This document shows positions 1 through 6,720 of a DNA stretch of 64,000 nt, one piece after another; within the stretch, counting starts at the first letter, position 1, and each line of letters opens with the position of its first letter. The translations under genes and the position numbers were made by a program. The DNA comes from Streptomyces asiaticus (lineage in GTDB: Bacteria > Actinomycetota > Actinomycetes > Streptomycetales > Streptomycetaceae). The notes under the pieces were generated by a model. That model saw only the letters and a list, made by a program, of their open reading frames with translations, searched no databases and was not told the origin of the DNA. Where the stretch lies: positions 146,382-210,381 of the forward strand of contig NZ_JAGSHX010000002.1 in the NCBI RefSeq assembly GCF_018138715.1. Reading direction: 5' to 3'.

Positions 1-1
1 G

Positions 2-136
2 CAGTCGATAGGCGCGGGTATGCCGACGCTGTCCGATCGGACGGTGAAGGCCGCCGCCACGTTCGTGACTCCACCGATGGCCAGTTGCCCACCGGCGCGT
101 GCTCCGCACCGCGCCGAGCTCCCGGACATCACCTGA
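2..136 (+). CDS. C-terminal end of an unidentified protein (partial)
   Basis: An open frame runs from the window edge to a TGA at 134-136. Its third codon positions are overwhelmingly G or C, as in the real genes around it, and a strong hairpin terminator follows 10 bases later. That spacing is what a gene end looks like. The visible 44 residues carry no motif I recognise. The start lies outside the window. The other two frames are less codon-biased. Confidence 0.45.
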   Translation, partial: QSIGAGMPTLSDRTVKAAATFVTPPMASCPPARAPHRAELPDIT

Positions 137-146
137 GCACAATCGC

Positions 147-182
147 GCTGCCCTCGCTCCTTCTCCCAGGAGCGAGGGCAGC
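147..182 (+). terminator. Intrinsic-type hairpin terminator
   Basis: A perfect 14-bp inverted repeat (147-160 and 169-182) encloses an 8-base loop, directly after the stop of the partial first gene. There is no T tract, as is usual for GC-rich actinobacterial terminators. It separates the partial gene from the next unit. Confidence 0.8.
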
Positions 183-203
183 GCCCTACCCACCGCATCC
201 CTT

Positions 204-422
204 GTGACCATCGCCGACATAGCTTGGGCCACGCAATCGGCTGCCGCGAACGTCGTCGCCGCGCGAGGTCTGAAAAGCCCGGCCGCCATAGCCCTGCTGA
301 TCACCGCTGCCACGGCGGCGAGCGCGGCAATGGACGCCGACCACCCCGTTCACGCCATCTACCCGCCTCGAGGGACTCCGCGTGGGCGCACACAGCCCCG
401 CGACGACGCCGAAACCGCGTGA
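204..422 (+). CDS. Possible small hypothetical protein
   Basis: A 72-codon frame starts at GTG 204. Its middle is Ala-rich and could form a hydrophobic helix, and its C-terminus is Arg/Pro-rich. No clear ribosome binding site precedes it and it matches no family I know. Codon bias is acceptable. It lies between the terminator at 147-182 and the better supported gene at 451. Treat as tentative. Confidence 0.25.
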   Translation: MTIADIAWATQSAAANVVAARGLKSPAAIALLITAATAASAAMDADHPVHAIYPPRGTPRGRTQPRDDAETA

Positions 423-450
423 TCCCCGCTCACCGAGAGGACCTTTGACG

Positions 451-747
451 TTGAAGAGCATCCCCTTGCCGTCTGCTGACGACGAGATCGGCCCGCGCCG
501 CCTCGGCGCCATCTACCAGAACGTCGACGGCCGCTTCGAAGTCCTGGCCCTGATCAGGGACCCGCTCAGGGCGGCGGCGCTCCTGGGCCGTGCCGGTGCG
601 CGGTGGGCGGTGATCGTGCGCGACACGCTGCGCCCTGACGGGCAGCCGTTCCCGGTCGGGTCGGCCTGGACCGACTCCGACTATCTGATCCGGCCTGGCA
701 AAGCCGACTCCAGCTCGATCGCGGGCGCTTTCACCCGTGCCGCTTGA
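451..747 (+). CDS. Hypothetical small plasmid protein
   Basis: About 98 residues with mixed alpha/beta-like composition and no membrane segment; family not recognised. I start it at TTG 451, 10 bases after GAGAGG (435-440). TTG 445 and ATG 382 are in-frame alternatives. It lies upstream of the whiB-like gene in the same orientation and may share its transcript. The interior contains a hydrophobic strand-rich stretch (residues ~20-60, with RWAVIVRDTLRPDG). No function is proposed. Confidence 0.55.
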   Translation: MKSIPLPSADDEIGPRRLGAIYQNVDGRFEVLALIRDPLRAAALLGRAGARWAVIVRDTLRPDGQPFPVGSAWTDSDYLIRPGKADSSSIAGAFTRAA

Positions 748-868
748 CGAGGCACCGGGACGTCCGTCCCGCTGCGGCCAGTCGGCCACCGCGTCACCGA
801 CATCCACCCGCCCACCGGCAACCAGCGCGACAGCGGGACCCGTTGACACACGCATCCAGGGAGGATCC

Positions 869-1183
869 GTGAAGCACATTGTGCGCACCACCTTCGCCTC
901 GAGCCTCGCCTCGGACGACAGCGACCGTGATTTCCGGACCAGCGGGGCCTGCCGGAAGGAGGAGCCGGACCTGTTCTTCCCGATCGGCAACACCGGCCCT
1001 GCCCTGCTGCAGATCGAGGAAGCCAAGGCCGTGTGCCGCCGCTGCCCGGTCATGGAGACCTGCCTCCAGTGGGCGCTGGACACCAACCAGCACTACGGCG
1101 TCTGGGGCGGCATGAGCGAGGACGAGCGGCGCGCACTGAAGCGTCGCGCCGCCCGCAAACGCGCCCACAACGCCAGCGCCTGA
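869..1183 (+). CDS. WhiB-like (Wbl) iron-sulfur transcription factor
   Basis: A 104-residue WhiB-family protein. Wbl proteins are small actinobacterial regulators that bind a [4Fe-4S] cluster through four cysteines and usually act with the principal sigma factor. Visible here are a Cys in SGACRKEEPDLFFP, the CRRC pair, a fourth Cys in METCLQWAL, then the GVWGG turn and a basic tail (KRRAARKRAH). All four cluster ligands are present. GTG 869 is chosen because GGGAGG (860-864 region) lies directly upstream; longer in-frame extensions lack the family fold. Plasmid-borne Wbl proteins are common in Streptomyces. Targets cannot be read from sequence. Confidence 0.93.
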   Translation: MKHIVRTTFASSLASDDSDRDFRTSGACRKEEPDLFFPIGNTGPALLQIEEAKAVCRRCPVMETCLQWALDTNQHYGVWGGMSEDERRALKRRAARKRAHNASA

Positions 1184-1205
1184 CCGCAGCCCTGCGCTGC
1201 CCGGG

Positions 1206-1241
1206 CGTCACCGGTCCGGCCTCTGTTCCGGTCCGGTGACG
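1206..1241 (+). terminator. Hairpin terminator after the whiB-like gene
   Basis: Inverted arms at 1206-1219 and 1228-1241 (14 bp, one T-T mismatch, 8-base loop) lie 23 bases beyond the whiB stop. No T tract. Confidence 0.6.
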
Positions 1242-1337
1242 GCGGAGAACGCAGGGACAGCACTCAGCAGCCGATCACTCGATCCCGCTGCTGTCCGGTC
1301 CACACCTCAACCTGCACCGCATTCAAGGGAGATCACC

Positions 1338-1556
1338 ATGGCAACGCCCGCTTGCCCGCACACGCCGCCGTGCCCGTCAGCCGACAGCCCCGACCGTGAG
1401 GCCGCCCACCTGGTGGCTCACCACCCGGAGCAAGGTTGGAGCCTGCTGTGCAACGGCGTCCTGGTCTTCGAGGACACCGGCGAGCTGCTGCCTGACAACA
1501 GCGTTGTCGCCCCGCACCGGTCGCCCAGTTGCGAGCACATCGCCGCAACTGCCTGA
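1338..1556 (+). CDS. DUF5999 family small protein
   Basis: A 72-residue protein matching what I recall of DUF5999, a short Streptomyces family of unknown role. It has an N-terminal Cys/His segment (CPHTPPCP), then DREAAHLVAHHPEQGWS, LLCNGVLVFEDTGELLP and a C-terminal APHRP-type end with a further Cys. The Cys/His pattern suggests possible metal binding (inference). ATG 1338 follows AAGGGAGA (1325-1332). The family is frequent near WhiB and plasmid genes in Streptomyces. Confidence 0.8.
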   Translation: MATPACPHTPPCPSADSPDREAAHLVAHHPEQGWSLLCNGVLVFEDTGELLPDNSVVAPHRSPSCEHIAATA

Positions 1557-1733
1557 AGCGGCGACTTCGAGCAGGCATGACGGCTGGCGATCCCGTCCGG
1601 CGGGAGCGCCAGCCAACTTTCTGCCCGCGCCGCAACACCATCTCGCGTCGGCCGCCCGTGCCTCGGGTGGCCGTGTTGTTCCGTCTGCTGCTCCTGGCGA
1701 CAGTCCAGGAGCGATACCTCGAAGGAGTCCTCG

Positions 1734-1931
1734 ATGGCCGGGATATTTGCCCGTCTGACCAGCCCGTTGCGCCACATCGACGCTGACCCGGACCAGCTGG
1801 TCCTGGAGGCGTACCGGCTGCTCCAGGACGCCACAAAGAACCAGGGCGTCTGGGCGGCGATGACCGCGTACACCGGCATGGCGAGCGTGAAGATCCAGAT
1901 CGCCCAGTACCTCAAGGAGCACCGCGACTGA
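1734..1931 (+). CDS. Hypothetical 65-residue protein
   Basis: A short, mostly helical protein with an acidic/hydrophobic pattern (HIDADPDQLVLEAYRLLQD) and no membrane span. ATG 1734 is preceded by GAAGGAG (1720-1726). It sits alone between DUF5999 and a strong terminator. Family not recognised, but the ribosome binding site, codon bias and compact length support a real gene. Confidence 0.65.
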   Translation: MAGIFARLTSPLRHIDADPDQLVLEAYRLLQDATKNQGVWAAMTAYTGMASVKIQIAQYLKEHRD

Positions 1932-2063
1932 CCTTGCCTGGGACCACTCGCCGCGGCCCCGGCCGGAGTTGCTCTCCGTTGCGGGGCCGGCGGTTCTCCC
2001 GCTTCGCCACGACTGCCTGGGCCGTGGCGGGGTCGGAGAGCCGGAACGGCTCGGCAAAGAGAA

Positions 2064-2087
2064 AGAGGCCCCACGCCCGGGGCCTCT
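2064..2087 (+). terminator. Intrinsic terminator
   Basis: A perfect 9-bp stem (2064-2072 and 2079-2087) with a 6-base loop is followed by CCTTTGTTCT. It closes the transcript before the leader ORF and membrane-protein operon. Confidence 0.8.
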
Positions 2088-2125
2088 CCTTTGTTCTCGC
2101 GATCCGCTGACAAGGAGCGATTCGC

Positions 2126-2158
2126 ATGGTTAACGCTACCAGTGGGGGTGTCTGGTGA
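2126..2158 (+). CDS. 10-residue leader ORF coupled to the next gene
   Basis: ATG 2126 has a textbook ribosome binding site (AAGGAG, 2112-2117, 8-base spacing). It encodes only MVNATSGGVW before a TGA at 2156-2158 that overlaps the GTG start (2155) of the next gene as GTGA. The downstream gene has a poorer site of its own, so translation of the leader probably delivers ribosomes to it. The length suggests a regulatory or coupling role rather than a functional peptide. No attenuator hairpin is evident inside it. Confidence 0.55.
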   Translation: MVNATSGGVW

Positions 2159-2415
2159 GTACCACCGCCACCACCCCGGATCTCGACAAGACCCCGGCCG
2201 ACAGGTACGTGGCGCGCAGCCCGCTATCGGCCCTGCTGGCCACGCTCACTGCGCTGGTCGCCACCGTCCTGGCCTTGTTCGACCTGTTCGCCAACGGCCT
2301 GTGGCCCACCTGCATGCACCTGGCCGTCGGCCTGGCCGTGTTCGGCGCGGTCCGGCTGTGCGTCGGCCTGGCCCTGGACCCGTTCTTCCCGACCGACGAC
2401 CCGGAGAGCACATGA
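2155..2415 (+). CDS. Small two-span membrane protein
   Basis: 86 residues with a short polar N-terminus, two hydrophobic segments (roughly residues 25-45 and 52-75) and a short acidic tail. GTG 2155 overlaps the stop of the leader ORF, and its own TGA overlaps the ATG of the DUF2637 gene (ATGA at 2412-2415). The three frames are therefore translationally chained. Such small membrane proteins precede spread (spd) genes on Streptomyces plasmids. A role in intermycelial plasmid spread is inferred from context only. Confidence 0.75.
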   Translation: MSTTATTPDLDKTPADRYVARSPLSALLATLTALVATVLALFDLFANGLWPTCMHLAVGLAVFGAVRLCVGLALDPFFPTDDPEST

Positions 2416-4178
2416 CCGCCGTCGACTTCCGCAAGCCCGACATCCGCCCGGACGGCGACGACGACCAGTACTCCTGGAACGCCCCCGAACCGGCCGGCCA
2501 CAACCACCCCGACCACAACCACCCCGGCGACAACGACCCGGAGCCGGAGCAGCACGACGCTCCGGAGCCTGAGACGGCGCCGAAGCCGGACGACCCGCGT
2601 ACGATGCGGATGCTTGCCGTCATCGCCGGCGTCGGGGGCCTGGTGCTCGCCGGGATCGGCTTCACCGGCTCCTACAACACGCTGCGGCATCTCGCGGAGG
2701 GCAAGGGCTTCGGCAGCTTCTCCTACGCGTTCCCCGTCGGGATCGACGCGGGCATCCTCGTGCTCCTGGCGCTCGATCTCTACATGATGCGCAAGCGGAT
2801 GCCGCTGCCGGTGCTGCGCTGGGCGGCACACGGCCTGACTGCTGCGACGGTGGCGTTCAACGCGGCTGCCCCGCCGGGGCCGGTGTCGGACGACCCGCTC
2901 GCGGCGTCCATGCACGGCGTGATCCCGGTGCTGTTCATCATCGCGGTGGAGGCTGCCCGCCACTACATCGGCCGGATGGCTGATCTGCTGGCCGGCGCCA
3001 CCCCGCTGGGGTCGGTCCCGCTGACCCGGTGGATCCTCTCCCCGCTGACCACGCCCCGCCTGGCCCGCCGGATGCGGCTGTACAACCTCCCCTACAAGGA
3101 GGTCGCCGCCCAGCACCAGCAGCTGCGGATCTACCGTGAGGGCCTGCGCCAGAAGTACGACAAAGACGAGCGGCGCTGGAGGAAGGCGGCGACGGCCAAC
3201 GAGATGCTGCCGTTCAAGCTCGCGCCCTTCGGGTTCAGCGTGGAACGCGCGCTGGGCGTGCCGTTGGAGGAGGAGACCAAGCGGATCGAGAGGGAGGCGC
3301 AGGCGGCTGTTCAGCGTGCCGAGGCCCAGATTCAGCGAGTGAAGACCGATGTTCAACTCGGGGCCGCTCGCATTCAGGCGGAGGTCGACAAGATCCGCGC
3401 CGAGGGTCAGCTGAAGATCGCCCGCGCCGAAGCGGAACGCGAGGCTCAGGCGGAGATTCAACAAGCCGAGGCGGACTTTCAACTCCGCGAGGCCAAGCGT
3501 CAGCACGCGCTCAAGCTCGCGGAGGACCAGGCCGCGGCCGAAGCGCAGGAGCTCGCCGACGAGACCGAGAAGCGCCGTACCCTCGCCCGCATCGAGCGGG
3601 AGAAGGTACAGGCCAGCTGGGGTCTGGAGCAGCAGCGGATGGCCACGGAGGCCACCGAGCACGAGCGCCGCATCCAGGCCGATGCCGCCGCCCGCGCACA
3701 GCGCGATGAGGCCGCCCGGCAGGCCGGCATCGCAGAGCAGGACCAGCGCCGCGCGCGGGCCCTGGCCGAACAGAAGCGGGCCCTCAAAGAGGCTGCTGAA
3801 CACGAGCGGAAGGAGGCTGAACACCGCGCCGCGACGGTGAACGCGGCCCGTCAGGAGCAGATCGCAGCCGAGGAGATCGCCGCCTCGAAGGTGCGCGAGC
3901 AGGCCGCGATCGAGGAGGCCGCTGAGCATCAGGCGCGTGCGGCTGAACACGAGGCCCGCGCGGTCGAAGCGGCCGCGATGGCCCGCATGTCCCAGGTCGA
4001 CTGGGACACCCACCGGGTCGCCGCGATGATCCAGGCCCGGGGCGAGAGCGCGGTCACCGTCCGCGTCATCGCCGAGGAGCTGGGCATCTCCACCGGCTCC
4101 GCGCAGGACCGTAAGACCCGCGCCGTCGCCCTGCTCAAGGGCGACGGCAACGAGGTCCCGGAGCAGGCCGCAGCCTGA
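2412..4178 (+). CDS. DUF2637 membrane protein with long coiled coil and C-terminal HTH (spread-type)
   Basis: A 588-residue protein. The N-terminal ~55 residues are acidic with His/Asn/Asp repeats (NHPDHNHPGDN). Residues ~60-200 form a DUF2637 domain with several membrane spans (MLAVIAGVGGLVLAGIGFTG, then VGIDAGILVLLALDLYMM). Residues ~300-540 are a very long Ala/Glu/Arg/Gln-rich helix with heptad-like character. The last ~50 residues look like a helix-turn-helix (VRVIAEELGISTGSAQDRK). DUF2637 proteins are common on Streptomyces conjugative plasmids and are linked to plasmid spread. ATG 2412 overlaps the preceding stop. The HTH after the coiled coil suggests membrane-tethered DNA binding (inference). 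Confidence 0.8.
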   Translation: MTAVDFRKPDIRPDGDDDQYSWNAPEPAGHNHPDHNHPGDNDPEPEQHDAPEPETAPKPDDPRTMRMLAVIAGVGGLVLAGIGFTGSYNTLRHLAEGKGFGSFSYAFPVGIDAGILVLLALDLYMMRKRMPLPVLRWAAHGLTAATVAFNAAAPPGPVSDDPLAASMHGVIPVLFIIAVEAARHYIGRMADLLAGATPLGSVPLTRWILSPLTTPRLARRMRLYNLPYKEVAAQHQQLRIYREGLRQKYDKDERRWRKAATANEMLPFKLAPFGFSVERALGVPLEEETKRIEREAQAAVQRAEAQIQRVKTDVQLGAARIQAEVDKIRAEGQLKIARAEAEREAQAEIQQAEADFQLREAKRQHALKLAEDQAAAEAQELADETEKRRTLARIEREKVQASWGLEQQRMATEATEHERRIQADAAARAQRDEAARQAGIAEQDQRRARALAEQKRALKEAAEHERKEAEHRAATVNAARQEQIAAEEIAASKVREQAAIEEAAEHQARAAEHEARAVEAAAMARMSQVDWDTHRVAAMIQARGESAVTVRVIAEELGISTGSAQDRKTRAVALLKGDGNEVPEQAAA

Positions 4179-4386
4179 AAACGGAATCTGATCTGAGAGC
4201 CCTCCTGGCCCCCACGGTCGTCCCTCGCACCTCCCCTCCGGCGCACCGCCGGACAGGGCGGCTGCGGGGGCCGGCCGCGGCCGCCAGGCCGATCGCGTCA
4301 CCCGCTCCACCCTGCGCGAACCGGCCCCGCCAACGGCCCGGAAAGCACCTTTTGCACCACCAGCCTTGTCGTTCACGGAAAGTAGC

Positions 4387-4510
4387 GGCGAGGCGAAGCG
4401 AGGCGAGGCGAGGCGAGGGAAAACACCCCTCCCAGCTCCCTGCTGAGCCCTCCAACCGGGGGTGAAGGGGGGCTCTGCGCTCGCGTCGCCTCGCCTCGCC
4501 TCGCCTCGCC
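4387..4510. repeat. Inverted arrays of the pentamer GGCGA / TCGCC
   Basis: Six GGCGA-type units (one AGCGA variant) run at 4387-4416. Six complementary units (TCGCG then five TCGCC) run at 4481-4510. The ~64-base centre holds a smaller GAGCCC/GGGCTC inverted repeat (about 4444-4475). The arms could pair into a 30-bp stem. The array lies in a 360-base non-coding gap, 30 bases before the membrane-protein gene at 4541. Clustered short repeats beside transfer genes are known as TraB recognition sites (clt) on Streptomyces plasmids; a similar role here is inference. Confidence 0.75.
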
Positions 4511-4540
4511 TCTCCGCTACGCATTGTGAGGAGATTCGTC

Positions 4541-6574
4541 GTGGCAGACACCGCGACCACACCCCCCGACACCGCCACGGACAGCACTGGCGGCGAGGGC
4601 GCCGACACCGCCGAATACCCCGTCGTCACCACGCCCTCCAGTGGCGCAGACCCGGCCGCGGAGCCGAAGAAGACCAGCCGTGGACACCCAAGGGCGCTGC
4701 CACTTCTGATCCACGGCGGAAACACAACCGGAATCGCAGCAGGTGTCGCGTACGGCGCCGCCGGAGTACCTGGACTCATCGCCGCCGGCGCGGCCGGAGC
4801 AGCGGTCGGCGCCGCCGCGCTGGCCGGACGCAAGAAGCGCTCGAAGGTCTCCACCGTTCGCAAGGTCACCACTGGCAACCGTTCCGGCGGGGGCTTCGGC
4901 CGGTCCGGGGGAGGCGCGGGCAAGGGCGGCCTGCTCGGACGCGGCGGTGGTCGCGGCTGGGGCGGCGGGGCTGCCGGTGGCGGCGGCCGCGGCCGGACGA
5001 ACGGCACCGGCTCCGTCGGGACCGGCGCCGGACGCCGACTCGGCGGCGGCTCCGGCCGGGGCCTCGGCGGCCGCGGAAGCGGGAACGGGAGGAACGGGCG
5101 CGGCCCGGGCGGTCTCCTCGGCGAGGGCGGCCGCCGGAAGAACAAGGGTGGCGGCCTGGGCGGTGCCAACAGCCCCGGCGCCAACGCGCTCAAGGGCACC
5201 GGCGGCAAGAACCACCCCGGGAAGGCGGGCGCCCACCAGCAGTCCCGCTCCGGCAAGGCGTGGCAGACCCTCAAGGGCTGGGGCAACAGGATGCGCCGCA
5301 CGAACGGCGGCGCCGGCTCCGGGAACTCCGGTTCTTCCGGCGGCTCCGGCACCAGCGGCAAGAGCACCGGTACCGGATCGTCCACGCCCGCCACGACCCG
5401 TCTCGGGCGCGCGCTGCGCAAGATGCGCGGCTGGGCGGGCAAGCTGCGCCGCTCGAAGAAGGGCAAGAACGGCAGCCCTAACGGCTCCGGTAGCAGCGGC
5501 CCGGCATTGGGCCGCCTCTACCGGTTGCGCCGCGTCGCCGCCCGCAAGCTCGGGCACTGGGCGCGCTGCGCCGGCGCCGGATTCCTCGCCGGACTCGGAG
5601 GGCTGCTCACGCTGCCCCTCGGACTCCTGTGGGGCGTCTGGCGCCTGCTCACCCGGCACCGCGACCCGTTGGGCGGGTTCGCGTTCCCCGTCCGCACCGC
5701 CGGACGGATCTGGCGGTTCTTCTTCCGCCGCTCCAAGGCCCGCCACGACAAGGAAGCCCAGGCGGACCAGCTCACCCTCAAGGTCAACAACCCGAGGAAG
5801 GACACCGACCCCGTGACCGGACCCTCTCTGACCGCAGGCACCACGGTGCTGGACGGCAACAACAGCAAGTTCGCCATGGCCATGCGCGCCGCGCACTCCG
5901 CCTACACCGGCTACAGCCCGCGCAGCATGATGGAGGTTGCTGCCGAGTACGCCGGCCTGCCCAACGGCATCCGCGCCGCGGCAATGGCCGTACAGCAGAT
6001 GGCCGTCAACTCCGACCAGAAGTACCCGTGCAGCAAGCGGGCCATCGCCAAGCTGATCGAGGCGTACCAGCGGATGGTCAACGCCGCGTCCCGCGCGGAC
6101 AACATGGTCGCCCTCTTCCGCGGTGCCCACGCGTTCGACATCGAGCGGATCGTCGCCCCGCGGACGAACGAGTGGATGTGGAACGTCACCCCGACCGGGG
6201 CCGACGCCCCCGAGGGCGCGATGTTCATGCCCGGCCGGATCGAGTCCGGATGCGTCCTGATGGCCGTGCTCTACCGCACCTTCGAACCGGTCCACATGAT
6301 GCAGGTCGGCAGCGAGTTCCAGGGCACCGCCTACGGGATCACCGCTCTGGCCGACTGCATCCACACCCTGCACCAGCGCACCCGCGACCTGTACCCGGTC
6401 GACGACCGCGTCACCGACGAGCTCGGCATGCTCGAGTCGATGATCCGCGCGGCCGGCGACGACGCCGACATGGCCGCGAAGCTGTTCCTCGAGGACCATA
6501 GCCGGGAAATCAGCCACAACATCAGCCCCCGCAAGGGCCCGGCTGCCGAGTCCATGTGGAACACCCCCCGCTGA
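4541..6574 (+). CDS. Large Gly-rich membrane protein of a conjugative plasmid
   Basis: 677 residues. The N-terminal ~50 residues are acidic and Thr/Pro-rich, followed by an Ala/Gly hydrophobic stretch (residues ~55-100). A long low-complexity segment rich in Gly, Arg and Lys spans ~100-310. A clear membrane segment lies near residues 345-370 (LGGLLTLPLGLLWGVW). The soluble C-terminal ~250 residues are ordinary globular sequence without a motif I know. GTG 4541 follows GTGAGGAG (4526-4533). It sits between the DUF2637 gene and ftsK-type gene, so a role in the transfer complex is plausible. The basic middle may bind nucleic acid (inference). Confidence 0.65.
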   Translation: MADTATTPPDTATDSTGGEGADTAEYPVVTTPSSGADPAAEPKKTSRGHPRALPLLIHGGNTTGIAAGVAYGAAGVPGLIAAGAAGAAVGAAALAGRKKRSKVSTVRKVTTGNRSGGGFGRSGGGAGKGGLLGRGGGRGWGGGAAGGGGRGRTNGTGSVGTGAGRRLGGGSGRGLGGRGSGNGRNGRGPGGLLGEGGRRKNKGGGLGGANSPGANALKGTGGKNHPGKAGAHQQSRSGKAWQTLKGWGNRMRRTNGGAGSGNSGSSGGSGTSGKSTGTGSSTPATTRLGRALRKMRGWAGKLRRSKKGKNGSPNGSGSSGPALGRLYRLRRVAARKLGHWARCAGAGFLAGLGGLLTLPLGLLWGVWRLLTRHRDPLGGFAFPVRTAGRIWRFFFRRSKARHDKEAQADQLTLKVNNPRKDTDPVTGPSLTAGTTVLDGNNSKFAMAMRAAHSAYTGYSPRSMMEVAAEYAGLPNGIRAAAMAVQQMAVNSDQKYPCSKRAIAKLIEAYQRMVNAASRADNMVALFRGAHAFDIERIVAPRTNEWMWNVTPTGADAPEGAMFMPGRIESGCVLMAVLYRTFEPVHMMQVGSEFQGTAYGITALADCIHTLHQRTRDLYPVDDRVTDELGMLESMIRAAGDDADMAAKLFLEDHSREISHNISPRKGPAAESMWNTPR

Positions 6575-6605
6575 CCCACATCCCCCAGCACGACCCGCAC
6601 CACCA

Positions 6606-6652
6606 GGAGCCGGTGGCCGGACCCCGAACCCCGGGGGCCGGCCACCGGCTCC
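6606..6652 (+). terminator. Strong intrinsic terminator
   Basis: A perfect 15-bp stem (6606-6620 and 6638-6652) with a 17-base loop is followed by TTTGCTGCC. It ends the transcript of the large membrane protein; the translocase gene therefore needs its own promoter in the following ~70 bases. Confidence 0.88.
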
Positions 6653-6720
6653 TTTGCTGCCTGCCTATTGCCTTGCTGCCCTCGCCCCCGCCTTCCTGAC
6701 CAGGATGGAGAACTCTTCCC

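Noticed and set aside
2136..4562. 808-codon minus-strand frame
   Set aside because: It is the complement of the DUF2637 gene and crosses the repeat array; Gly/Leu/Arg-rich composition without any fold. A GC-rich shadow.
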